Source: a virus. Taken from it: a DNA stretch of 20,986 nt. Below, in pieces: positions 6,812 through 15,005 of this stretch. The notes under the pieces are model-generated. The model ran no database searches, was not told the DNA's origin, and was given only the letters and a program-made list of their open reading frames with translations. The stretch spans positions 1 through 20,986 of the IMG/VR virus record IMGVR_UViG_3300034061_001462; one strand, 5' to 3'. A program made the translations under genes and the position numbers. Position 1 is the stretch's first letter, and each line of letters starts with the position of its first letter.

Positions 6812-7270
6812 ATGGCCGAATTTAACGGTAGTAATTATAGCAAAATTTTTATTGATGTTCCTTCAAAACAAATCAGCGAAGGCGAGCTTTCTGGTAAAGT
6901 TCGTGTTCTTCAAGATTCTTTTATTTGTGGTCAAAACGTATATGCGATTGGCGACCTCATCAATATGGGAGCAAAACTTCCTAAAGGTGCAAAAGTAATT
7001 GAAGCTTGTCTAATTTCTCCAAGTCTTGGTACCACTGGTATCATGAAGCTTGGTTTTCTTGCTAACGGAATTGACTCTGCTGATGACGATGCTTTTATTG
7101 CATCTTCAGATGCCGGTGGTCAAGCAGTTAAATCACTTATGCCAGCAGGATCAGCAGCTCTTGGTAAAAAATTTGAAGCTGATACAAGTATTCAAATTAA
7201 ATTTACTGAAGCTTCAGACGCAGCTCTCGGACTTGAAATTAAAGTCTTTATCCAGTATATTCTTGAGTAA
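6812..7270 (+). CDS. Capsid cement (decoration) protein, Bbp16-like
   Basis: The 152-residue product resembles the Bbp16 cement protein of BPP-1 and its relatives, which bind the capsid surface and stabilise it after expansion. Shared features are the N-terminal GSNYSKIFIDVPSKQ. A Gly-rich beta region follows, including GDLINMGAKLPKGAKVIEACL and TTGIMKLGFLANG, with negatively charged turns. The closing strands (LEIKVFIQYIL) are typical of a jelly-roll. Position directly after the major capsid gene agrees with BPP-1. AGGAG at 6801-6805 supports the ATG. A strong terminator follows at 7276-7305. Confidence 0.8.
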   Translation: MAEFNGSNYSKIFIDVPSKQISEGELSGKVRVLQDSFICGQNVYAIGDLINMGAKLPKGAKVIEACLISPSLGTTGIMKLGFLANGIDSADDDAFIASSDAGGQAVKSLMPAGSAALGKKFEADTSIQIKFTEASDAALGLEIKVFIQYILE

Positions 7271-7275
7271 TCCAT

Positions 7276-7305
7276 AAGGCCCTCGAAAGGGGGCCTTTTC
7301 TTTTT
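7276..7305 (+). terminator. Intrinsic terminator after the capsid-cement pair
   Basis: A 9-bp stem is formed by 7276-7284 and 7289-7297 (AAGGCCCTC with GGGGGCCTT, one G-U pair) and closed by a GAAA tetraloop. TTCTTTTT follows directly. This is a textbook rho-independent terminator and it ends six bases after the cement stop. Since the tail genes continue on the same strand 12 bases later with no clear new promoter, termination is probably partial, lowering tail gene expression relative to the capsid genes. Confidence 0.88.
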
Positions 7306-7316
7306 AAGAGGCAACC

Positions 7317-7874
7317 ATGGCCACAGAATTAGGTATTGTAAATTCTGCACTTATTAAACTTGGCGTGGAAATAATCTCAGCCCTCCCAGGAACAACTCGT
7401 CAAGGTCTTCTAGCAAACGAACAATATTCTAAAATCAGGGACGAACTTTTATACGAGCATCCTTGGAATTTTGCTATCAAACGTGCAACACTGGTTGCAA
7501 CGGTCAATACCCCAGTATTTGAATTTGCTTATGAATACAGCTTGCCCGCTGATTGCTTAAGAGTTTGGGCTACTCAATACGAAGAAGACTTCTATCAAGT
7601 AGAAGGCACAAAACTTTACTCTAATTATTCCGATGTAAAAATAAGATACATTTCTAAAATAACAGATGCCTCTACTTTTACCCCAGCATTTGCTGAACTT
7701 TTGTCGTTAAAACTAGCTTCCGATTTAGCTTTTGTTTTAGTTCAATCTAATTCTTTAAAGGGAACTCTACTTCAGGAATATTTGGTTAAACTTAGAGATT
7801 GTAGAAGCCACGATGGACAGGAAAATCCTCCATATCCTTTAACAGATGATATATTTATTGAATCGAGGTTCTAG
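7317..7874 (+). CDS. Tail adaptor, T7 gp11-like (tail tubular protein A)
   Basis: This protein likely forms the ring joining the portal to the tail nozzle. The 185 residues follow the gp11-like pattern: an N-terminal helix with ALIKLG (about 11-16), then a region in which RDELLYEHPWNFAIKRATL (about 40-58) is diagnostic. Next come a beta segment FAYEYSLPADCLRVW and a Leu-rich helix pair (FAELLSLKLASDLAFVLV). It starts directly after the terminator at an ATG with AGAGGC upstream. Its stop TAG shares a base with the GTG start of the next gene (TAGTG). The identity is strong in sequence and in order. Confidence 0.9.
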   Translation: MATELGIVNSALIKLGVEIISALPGTTRQGLLANEQYSKIRDELLYEHPWNFAIKRATLVATVNTPVFEFAYEYSLPADCLRVWATQYEEDFYQVEGTKLYSNYSDVKIRYISKITDASTFTPAFAELLSLKLASDLAFVLVQSNSLKGTLLQEYLVKLRDCRSHDGQENPPYPLTDDIFIESRF

Positions 7875-10129
7875 TGAAATATAATTCGATTTACAATAAA
7901 TTCTCTTCTGGTGAACTATCTCCATACTTGAAAGGCAGAACAGACCTTGAGGAATATTTCTCGGGCGTTGAAGAGATGACAAATTTTATCCCTCTCAAAC
8001 AAGGGGGGACGTATTTTAGACCAGGCACTCATTTTGTTGGAAACTCCAGAACTGATAACGCCAGGATATTTTCTTTTAGTCCAGCCGATGGACTAAGTTA
8101 TTTGGTTTATCTATATCCAGGACTGGCACCAGAAGTAAAAAAAGTAGAAGGTGATTTATTAATTACCTGTACTTTAACTTCTCCCTCTTCAGTATGGAGC
8201 AAATACCCAGACTTCACAGTAGCCGCTGGTTATTTTTCCCCTAGCTCTCTTGAAGTAGCCGCCGTATTTGATAATTTAAACTTTACTTCATACGGCGACT
8301 TATTTGTAATATGCGACGGCACAGGACAACTTGCCCCGATTGTTGCAAAAAGAACAGGCACAACTACATTTATTATTGATTCAGTTTTGTACCCTACTTT
8401 AATTAACCCTGATACTAATGTTCTTTGGCTTGATACAAGTGTTAAATATCCTTTACGCGTTCCTTATCAAGATCCAAACATTGATGCAAACATCAACTTA
8501 AAGCCTTCAGGTACGACAGGCTCTATTACAATTACAGCCCAAAATGCAGGAGCTACTGCGATAAATTATTTTACCGGAGATCCAATTGGGATGATGATTA
8601 AGATAACTCAAGGTACCACCACAGGCGTGGCAAGAGTTACGGGCAAAGTATCAGACAGTGTTGTTAATGCTGCCACTCAAGGCGTAAACTTTGGTGCGAC
8701 CACAGCATCGAACAACTTTGAAATCTCCTCATTTAATGCAAAAAACGGTTATCCAAAATCAGCCTGCTTTCACCAGGGAAGACTTTATTTTGGCGGGAAC
8801 ATTACATTTCCAGATACTTTATGGGCTTCATTAGTCGGTAACATTTATCACTTCATGGCAAAAAGATTTATCCAGGATGCGACTACAAACGTATCTTTTA
8901 TGAATTACTTTGGTGATATTAAAACTACAGATCCTTTTAACTTTACACTAGCCGCTACTTCAGCAAATTCCATTCAATGGATGTATCCTTCACAAACTCT
9001 TATTATTGGTACAACTAGCACAGAATACAGTATTACAGGCGGAACAGATTCGATCCTATCTGTTTACAATATTGAAGTTTCTGCTATCTCCAGTCACGGA
9101 TCAGCCCGCGTACAGCCTGTTAAAGTTGGATCTTCAATTCTTTTTGTTTCTTATGATAGAAAACGTCTATACGAGATCCCGAAGGATTTAAGACAATATC
9201 AATCAGCCACGGAACTATCAATTATTTCAGAAGGAATCCTTGATAAAGTTTTTGACTTGGTTACAACAAATTTAAATTTTTACACTGTTTTCGGTATGCA
9301 AGAACTAGCATACCAGGAAAATGAAGGATTAGTTTGGATAAGATGCTTTGATACAGCTTACAGAAAATCAGCTTTAATTTGTTTAACAATGGACAGAACA
9401 TCTAAAACACTGGGATGGTCCAAACATTTCTTTCCTTATGGTACAGGTTATGCAGACATTTCTTCAATTTCAATAGTGTCTGATCCAAGCAAAGGTAAAA
9501 GACAATTTTTATATTTGTACGTTTATCGTTCAAATTATAACGTAGAGAAGATGTGGTACAGAACAAGATACAACGCCATGAACCAATCTAATTCTTTTGG
9601 GATCATCTCTTCTGATAAAACAGTCCTGCATCTTGACGCTGCATCTTTTGTAACAGCTGCTATAGATTCAGTATTCATTGGATCAAGATACGGTAATGGT
9701 CAAAATGTTAGTGTTATTTCGGCTCAAGGAAACTATCTTGGTGAGTTTCTTGTCTCAGCTGGTTCCATAACTGTTCCTTCCGCTGCCTCATATAGCCCAC
9801 TACTCGTTGGTTATAAATATACAGGCCAGATTGAAACAATGCCTTCTGAATCAGGGGCACAATTTGGAGTATCTCAAGGTTCATTAAGAAGAACACATGA
9901 GATCAGTATTTTCATAGACCGATCAAGAGGCGGAAAATATAAAAGCTCTTTATCACCAAACGAGTTTCCAATTGATGAAGCGGGCACAGCTTCCGCGCTT
10001 CAAACAAAAGAAATAAAACTTTCTCTAAATGCCTCTCCAAATGATCATCAAATTATTTTAAAACAAGATTTACCTTATCCTATGACTATTCTTTGGTTAC
10101 TCACTAAAGGGTACACAAATGATACTTAA
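7874..10129 (+). CDS. Tail nozzle protein, T7 gp12-like (tail tubular protein B type)
   Basis: The 751-residue protein is expected to form the distal tail tube that carries DNA out of the particle. The N-terminus has the family hallmark: NKFSSGELSPYLKGRTDLEEY (from about residue 8), then MTNFIPLKQGG and FRPGTHFV. The remainder is beta-rich with few charged clusters, consistent with a beta-propeller nozzle. The phrase ACFHQGRLYFGGN (about 297-309) is another typical motif, followed by PDTLWAS. The start is GTG at 7874, overlapping the previous stop, with GAGGT at 7865-7869. The last 11 bases overlap the next gene. It has no enzymatic motif that I can see. Confidence 0.9.
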   Translation: MKYNSIYNKFSSGELSPYLKGRTDLEEYFSGVEEMTNFIPLKQGGTYFRPGTHFVGNSRTDNARIFSFSPADGLSYLVYLYPGLAPEVKKVEGDLLITCTLTSPSSVWSKYPDFTVAAGYFSPSSLEVAAVFDNLNFTSYGDLFVICDGTGQLAPIVAKRTGTTTFIIDSVLYPTLINPDTNVLWLDTSVKYPLRVPYQDPNIDANINLKPSGTTGSITITAQNAGATAINYFTGDPIGMMIKITQGTTTGVARVTGKVSDSVVNAATQGVNFGATTASNNFEISSFNAKNGYPKSACFHQGRLYFGGNITFPDTLWASLVGNIYHFMAKRFIQDATTNVSFMNYFGDIKTTDPFNFTLAATSANSIQWMYPSQTLIIGTTSTEYSITGGTDSILSVYNIEVSAISSHGSARVQPVKVGSSILFVSYDRKRLYEIPKDLRQYQSATELSIISEGILDKVFDLVTTNLNFYTVFGMQELAYQENEGLVWIRCFDTAYRKSALICLTMDRTSKTLGWSKHFFPYGTGYADISSISIVSDPSKGKRQFLYLYVYRSNYNVEKMWYRTRYNAMNQSNSFGIISSDKTVLHLDAASFVTAAIDSVFIGSRYGNGQNVSVISAQGNYLGEFLVSAGSITVPSAASYSPLLVGYKYTGQIETMPSESGAQFGVSQGSLRRTHEISIFIDRSRGGKYKSSLSPNEFPIDEAGTASALQTKEIKLSLNASPNDHQIILKQDLPYPMTILWLLTKGYTNDT

Positions 10130-10544
10130 AGCCGTATCCACGACCGAAGATCATTTAACAATGTTTGACCATAAAGACGTAGGAATTGACGTAAAAAAGT
10201 CTTTAAACTTTTCTCTTCAACATCCTGATATTCGTCCAATGATGAGTTTTTTCAGTGAGAATACCTTAGTATTTATATGCGGTTTATCGTACATTTCCGA
10301 AGGGGTTTGGGAAGCCTGGTTAATACCTGGGACAAATATCAAAAACTTTTCCAAGGCTACAGTCAGGACTATGCGGGATTTTACCAATTGGCTTCTTACT
10401 GATTTCGATGCCCATAGATTACAGATTGCGGTACTAGACGAAAATGTTAAATGGGCCGAAGCATTGGGTTTTCAATTTGAAAGCATTGTGAAAAACTATC
10501 ATAGCAGGAAAGACCATTTTATGTATGTTAAAGTGAGGAACTAA
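10119..10544 (+). CDS. GNAT-like virion-associated protein, T7 gp13 type
   Basis: The 141-residue protein has the shape of the acetyltransferase-like gp13 family that sits between tail tube and ejection genes in T7-like phages. Support comes from FICGLSYISEGVWEAWLIPG (about 51-70), equivalent to the core strands. A long helix follows (TVRTMRDFTNWLL), then LQIAVLDENVKWAEALGFQFE, which matches the last strand and helix of GNAT folds. A clear pyrophosphate-binding Q/RxxGxG/A loop is not obvious, so enzyme activity is doubtful. In T7 gp13 is needed for virion morphogenesis. AAAGGG lies just upstream of the ATG, which overlaps the previous gene by 11 bases. Confidence 0.72.
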   Translation: MILKAVSTTEDHLTMFDHKDVGIDVKKSLNFSLQHPDIRPMMSFFSENTLVFICGLSYISEGVWEAWLIPGTNIKNFSKATVRTMRDFTNWLLTDFDAHRLQIAVLDENVKWAEALGFQFESIVKNYHSRKDHFMYVKVRN

Positions 10545-10545
10545 T

Positions 10546-11085
10546 ATGGGCGTAGAAACAGCCGTACTGGCAGCAGGCGTTGGGATTCAAGCCTATTCTC
10601 AATATCAACAAGGTCAAGCTAGAGCTTCAGCAGCTCGACAAGAAGCCAAATTTAAAAGAGCGCAAGCAGCTGAGATGCTTGACAGAATGGCAATCGAAGA
10701 AGTTAATCTTAAAGAGCAAGGCGAACAATTTAAAGCAGAACAAACAGCCGGATATGCAGCCGGAGGAGTTGCACTTGGAACAGGTGCTACATTATTGGCA
10801 CTTGAAGATACCAATTCAAAAATAACTAAAAAAGTATCTGACATGAAAAGAGATACTACATTTAGAGCAAATCAGTTAATGATGGGTGCCAATGTAAGTA
10901 TGCAAGAAGCTTCTGCTTTTTCTTCCGCTGGAGCATTAAGCGCAGTAGGAACTTTATTAGAAGGTGGAGCATCTTATTATAAAAACAGAAGTTCTGCCTC
11001 ATCTTCTTCACCTAGAGTCGATAGAGCTGGTGGAACTACACAATACAGTCAAGATTATTTAGCTGGAAATACCGGAGGGTACTAA
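10546..11085 (+). CDS. Internal virion (DNA ejection) protein, T7 gp14-like
   Basis: This protein probably forms the outer-membrane pore or complex at the start of infection. The N-terminus begins with a hydrophobic helix (AVLAAGVGIQAYSQY, about 6-20). A long Ala/Gln/Lys/Glu helix follows from residue 21 to about 62. A Gly/Ala-rich stretch (GYAAGGVALGTGATLLAL, about 69-86) is typical of gp14-like ejection proteins. A second Gly/Ala segment and a Ser-rich, disordered C-terminus follow. At 179 residues it is near T7 gp14 in size. Its stop overlaps the next start (TAATG). Arginines are nearly all AGA. Confidence 0.82.
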   Translation: MGVETAVLAAGVGIQAYSQYQQGQARASAARQEAKFKRAQAAEMLDRMAIEEVNLKEQGEQFKAEQTAGYAAGGVALGTGATLLALEDTNSKITKKVSDMKRDTTFRANQLMMGANVSMQEASAFSSAGALSAVGTLLEGGASYYKNRSSASSSSPRVDRAGGTTQYSQDYLAGNTGGY

Positions 11086-13328
11086 TGCCTCAAATACCTC
11101 GTCTTCAAACACAAAATATAAGCACTAATTCGGTAGACCTTGCCCAAGGTCCATCTATTGCCAGATCAGATATAGCAGCGGAAGCATGGGGACAACTTGG
11201 TGGTACTGTCGCCAGAATTGGCGAACAGTTAATGCAAAAAAGAAAACAATCAGATACAAGTTCTTTTTTAAATACAAAGAAAAATGAATTAAACAGACTT
11301 ATATCAGATAAAGAAACAGAACTTGACGCAAAATATACTGGAGATCCTACAGGATATTCTGCTGAAATGGATGAATTTTTAAAATCCTATGGTCAAGAAC
11401 AACTTGACTCAGCCCCAAACGACGACGCAAAAGCCGAGTGGGAAAACTCTTTGAGTTCTTTTTCTAATGAAATGGCTCTCAAGTCACAAGCTAAAGAAAA
11501 CAGAAATAAAGCTATTTACCAGTCTGGCTTAGTTGATGAAGATGTTTACAAGAACAGACAAGTTTTAGCTCAAAAACCAAATCCAACTCTTGCGTTGGAT
11601 TTCATGAATAATACAGCCAAAGCTATTAACGATGGAATTGGTTTATATCACAACGAAACCGAAGCCAAAGAAAAACTTAGAAAGTACGGTGCTGATTATA
11701 CAGGAACTCTACTTGAAGGTTTTGAAAACTCAAAAAACTACGGTCAAGGCTTAAGATTTTTAAATGGCCAAGATCCTGAATCAAAAGCATTTTTACAATA
11801 CGCTGATCCTAAACAAATTCAAGCTTATAAAGATAGATTCCAAAGATTGGGCGAACAAGAAAATGAAATATCAAAAAGAATTTTTAATTCAGAAGTATCT
11901 AATGTCACCACAGGTCTTCTCGAAGGAAAAGATATTGAATCTGATTACACAAATTTAATTAGCAAATCTTCCTTTCTTCCTCCAGAAGAAAGAGCTATTG
12001 TTTTAGACAATTTAAATAATGCCAAACAATATAACCAAGCAATGAAAGAATTGAAAACACTTCCACTTGATAAAGTTCAAGGAATACTTGCGTTTGAAAT
12101 CCCGAGAGGAGAGAACGATGTTTTTAACCTTGAAAGCAGAAAACAAATGGCAGCCGTATATCAAAAAGCCGCAAGAGATTTAGTTCAAGATAAAAATACA
12201 GACGGTGCTGGGTTCATGATTAGAAACGACCAAAATATAAAAATGGCAGCGGCTATGGCAATGGACGTATCCAATCCCAAAGCCATGGCAGATTATAAAG
12301 AAATGGTCAAACAAAAACAGATAGCCAATAAAATAAATAATGTAAAAATATTAGATAAAAATATGTCTAAGCAATACGCAGACATTTTATCTTCACCAAA
12401 TACAGATGCTTCCAATCAAGTCATACAAAGTTTGAAACAAGGATACGGAAATGATTTTGGGCAAGTAGTATCTGAAATGGTAGCAAATGGTCACATCAAA
12501 GATAATACTTTAGCTATTTCTTTTTTTATGCCTGATACAGATACAAGGAAACAATATTTAGATAATATTAAAAATAAAGCAGAAATAGAAGATAGTTACA
12601 AAAGGGCACCAAAAGAATTAAAAACTGGGCTAAAAGAAATATTTGAGGATAATGAAGTTTTAAATCTTCAAAAAGCAGTTATGTCAGGAAGCAAATCAGG
12701 AAATAATCTTTGGATTAAAAACAGTTTAGAGGCTGGTCTTGAGTTAAATTATAAAGCTTTAACTGCCAAGGGTATGTCACCCAAAGAAGCAAAAGCATCT
12801 TCAATTGCAGCACTGGCAGGGAATTTTACAACTGCCAACGCAGGAAGGTCTAGCGTCCTTATACCAAAGGATTTTCAAAACTATAAATCTAATATTGAAG
12901 ATTTTATGGACGCATCTCTTGATAAGAGCAAGTTATCGCAAATAGATATTGCTGTTCCTCCAGAATACCAAAATGATCCAAAACTTATTGGAAAAGATTA
13001 CGCAGAAATTAAAGACAGGTATATTTCTGAACTATCTCAACAAGGCGTATGGTCTTCTAATGGAAATCAAAACGGAGCCAAATTAACTAAATTAAATAAA
13101 TTTGGGGAACTTGTTGAGGTTAAAGATTCTCAAGGAAAACCAATTGAAAGATCCTTTACTGAAATGCGTGATAGTGGTCTTATGGTAGATGAAGAGATAA
13201 AATCTTATGAGCAGCAAATTAATGCTTTAAAAGAAGAAGCTAAAACTTCTTATTCGGTAGCAGGAAGAGTCGCCTCTTTACAAAATACGTTATCAAGACT
13301 TAAAAGAGAAAAAGCGAGAAAATTATAA
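11085..13328 (+). CDS. Internal virion (DNA ejection) protein, T7 gp15-like
   Basis: The 747-residue protein is rich in Lys, Glu, Asn and Gln and is predicted by eye to be mostly helical. The only low-complexity part is the short N-terminus. Family-like segments include WGQLGGTVARIGEQLM (about 35-50), then a long helix ending in YTGDPTGYSAEMDEFLKSYG (about 84-103). TNAGRSSVLIPKDF appears near the C-terminus. The last 40 residues are a coiled coil (from YEQQINALKEEAKTSYSVAG). In T7 the equivalent forms a ring in the internal core and, with gp16, part of the periplasmic tunnel. GGAGGG at 11074-11079 supports the start; the stop TAATG overlaps the next gene. Confidence 0.8.
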   Translation: MPQIPRLQTQNISTNSVDLAQGPSIARSDIAAEAWGQLGGTVARIGEQLMQKRKQSDTSSFLNTKKNELNRLISDKETELDAKYTGDPTGYSAEMDEFLKSYGQEQLDSAPNDDAKAEWENSLSSFSNEMALKSQAKENRNKAIYQSGLVDEDVYKNRQVLAQKPNPTLALDFMNNTAKAINDGIGLYHNETEAKEKLRKYGADYTGTLLEGFENSKNYGQGLRFLNGQDPESKAFLQYADPKQIQAYKDRFQRLGEQENEISKRIFNSEVSNVTTGLLEGKDIESDYTNLISKSSFLPPEERAIVLDNLNNAKQYNQAMKELKTLPLDKVQGILAFEIPRGENDVFNLESRKQMAAVYQKAARDLVQDKNTDGAGFMIRNDQNIKMAAAMAMDVSNPKAMADYKEMVKQKQIANKINNVKILDKNMSKQYADILSSPNTDASNQVIQSLKQGYGNDFGQVVSEMVANGHIKDNTLAISFFMPDTDTRKQYLDNIKNKAEIEDSYKRAPKELKTGLKEIFEDNEVLNLQKAVMSGSKSGNNLWIKNSLEAGLELNYKALTAKGMSPKEAKASSIAALAGNFTTANAGRSSVLIPKDFQNYKSNIEDFMDASLDKSKLSQIDIAVPPEYQNDPKLIGKDYAEIKDRYISELSQQGVWSSNGNQNGAKLTKLNKFGELVEVKDSQGKPIERSFTEMRDSGLMVDEEIKSYEQQINALKEEAKTSYSVAGRVASLQNTLSRLKREKARKL

Positions 13329-15004
13329 TGAACGGTTTACCATTATCTCAAGAATATGGGCAAGAAACTGGACCAGAATTTGGTACATTTGAAGCCGCCT
13401 ATGAACTTGCAACGATGGATACATTCGTAACTGGTTGGGCAAGAAATACTGTTCTTGATGATTTTGATTCTCCTAATGCTAAAAAGTTATCACCAGAAGA
13501 ATTAAATTCTAAATACCAGTTTACTGAAAAACCATTTACTAAACCAATGAGCGAAGTAGCGGCTTATCATTTAAACGAAGAAGGCAAAAAAAGATTTGCC
13601 TTACAGCAAGCAATTGCCAACGGTCCCAAAGGATCTGTTTATAACCAAGCAGTAACTTTAGGAGCGGGAATTGTAGCCCATGCTTTAGATCCAGTAGAAT
13701 TTGGAGTAGGGGCATTTGCAGGGATGGGCCTTTCTGCCATTGGCGGAGCGGTAGCTGCAAGTGCTAAATCTTACGGAGTAGTAAAAGCTGCTGCCCAAGC
13801 TATGTCAGGAGGAGGGACCGCCTTTGGAAGATTCGGAGCCGAAGCGGTAGAAGGTGTTGTCGGTAACTTGGCTCTTGAGCCTTTTATGTATAACCAATCA
13901 AACAGGGCAATGGTTGATTACAGCCTCGACGATGCCTTTGTTTCCGTTATTGGTGGGGGTATAGCTGCCCCTGCTGCTATTTATGGTATTAGAAAATCCT
14001 GGGGTGGCTTGATGAATAAATCAAGTTCTGCCACAGGCCTTGCTGCCAAACTTGCCGTAGGACAAGTCAAAGAAGGGTTTACTCCAAACGTCGATCTTGT
14101 AGCAAAAGCCTACGATGACTACACTTTTAAAGATGCACCGGTTGGATCTAAACTTGGTGAAGTTAGGTCAAATTACAGATTTGAGCCTATGGCACCGGAC
14201 AAAGTAGGAGAGAAAGTTTTCTATGTTGCCGGAACAAAAGAAGATAAAAGGATTATTGGGGAATTTTTTGGGGAAGGCATTTACGCTACAGACAATCCTA
14301 ATTTCGCCAACAATCTAGCCACTAATCCAATGGAAGAGTTTGCCGTAGACGTTCGCGAGATTAAAATTAATCAAGCCAATATTTTAGATGCTTCAATGCC
14401 AAACAAAGAATTGCTACAGTCAATTTCTGAATCAATACCTAGCTCAAAGCTTAAGAAAATTATTTTAGAATCCGACACCATAAAAGATGCCTGGAGAAAA
14501 ATAAGAAATAGGATTGACCTAGACTTGAATGATTCTCACGCTAAACTTTTTATGGAATCCCTTAAACAAAAAGGATTTGATGGTTTATCAATGACCGACA
14601 ACATAACAGGTCATAATGCCCTTCATATATTTCCATTATCAGAATCAAAGATAACCGAAACAGCAAGGTTCAGCTCGGATCAATTAACTGTTCCAAAGTT
14701 GGACGAGGTAGAATTAGATACGGCTATGCAAAATGTTAGATCCCCTGAAAATAAACTAGGCTTTGACATTGAAACATGGAAAGCTACTAAAGATTTTATT
14801 TTATCGGACGATCAAAAATTTATTGATCTCAATGAAATAGAAGCAGATACAATTCAAAGGATCAAAAGTTTTGAAGAACTTAGTGAAAGGGGATTGATTG
14901 ATAAAGATTCTATGGCGGAGATTACCGCCTCCAAAGAAAGAATAAGCAATATCCAAAAATTTAAAAATGTAGTTGAAGATTTTGTAAATTGTAGAGGAGC
15001 CTAG
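13328..15004 (+). CDS. Ejection protein with ADP-ribosyltransferase-like domain (N-terminal half of a gp16-like protein)
   Basis: Two parts are visible in 558 residues. Residues 1-290 look like the N-terminal region of large gp16-type ejection proteins: helical, with Gly/Ala-rich membrane-active segments (LGAGIVAHALDPVEFGVGAF, about 111-130; GGGIAAPAAIYGI, about 209-221). Residues about 296-443 resemble ART-type domains found in polyvalent and phage proteins. The signs are VFYVAGTK at the first strand, GEGIYATDNPNFANNL at the central loop, and KQKGFDGLSMTDN followed by ALHIFPLSESKI at the end. The usual His or Arg at the first motif seems to be Ala (YVAGT in place of YHGT), so activity is uncertain. 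No lysozyme or transglycosylase motif is obvious. The gene ends one base before the next gene. Confidence 0.72.
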   Translation: MNGLPLSQEYGQETGPEFGTFEAAYELATMDTFVTGWARNTVLDDFDSPNAKKLSPEELNSKYQFTEKPFTKPMSEVAAYHLNEEGKKRFALQQAIANGPKGSVYNQAVTLGAGIVAHALDPVEFGVGAFAGMGLSAIGGAVAASAKSYGVVKAAAQAMSGGGTAFGRFGAEAVEGVVGNLALEPFMYNQSNRAMVDYSLDDAFVSVIGGGIAAPAAIYGIRKSWGGLMNKSSSATGLAAKLAVGQVKEGFTPNVDLVAKAYDDYTFKDAPVGSKLGEVRSNYRFEPMAPDKVGEKVFYVAGTKEDKRIIGEFFGEGIYATDNPNFANNLATNPMEEFAVDVREIKINQANILDASMPNKELLQSISESIPSSKLKKIILESDTIKDAWRKIRNRIDLDLNDSHAKLFMESLKQKGFDGLSMTDNITGHNALHIFPLSESKITETARFSSDQLTVPKLDEVELDTAMQNVRSPENKLGFDIETWKATKDFILSDDQKFIDLNEIEADTIQRIKSFEELSERGLIDKDSMAEITASKERISNIQKFKNVVEDFVNCRGA

Positions 15005-15005
15005 A

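Noticed and set aside
10119-10544. Active host-modifying acetyltransferase
   Set aside because: The GNAT-like shape is present, but no clear acetyl-CoA loop is seen and the position matches T7 gp13, so a structural role is more likely.
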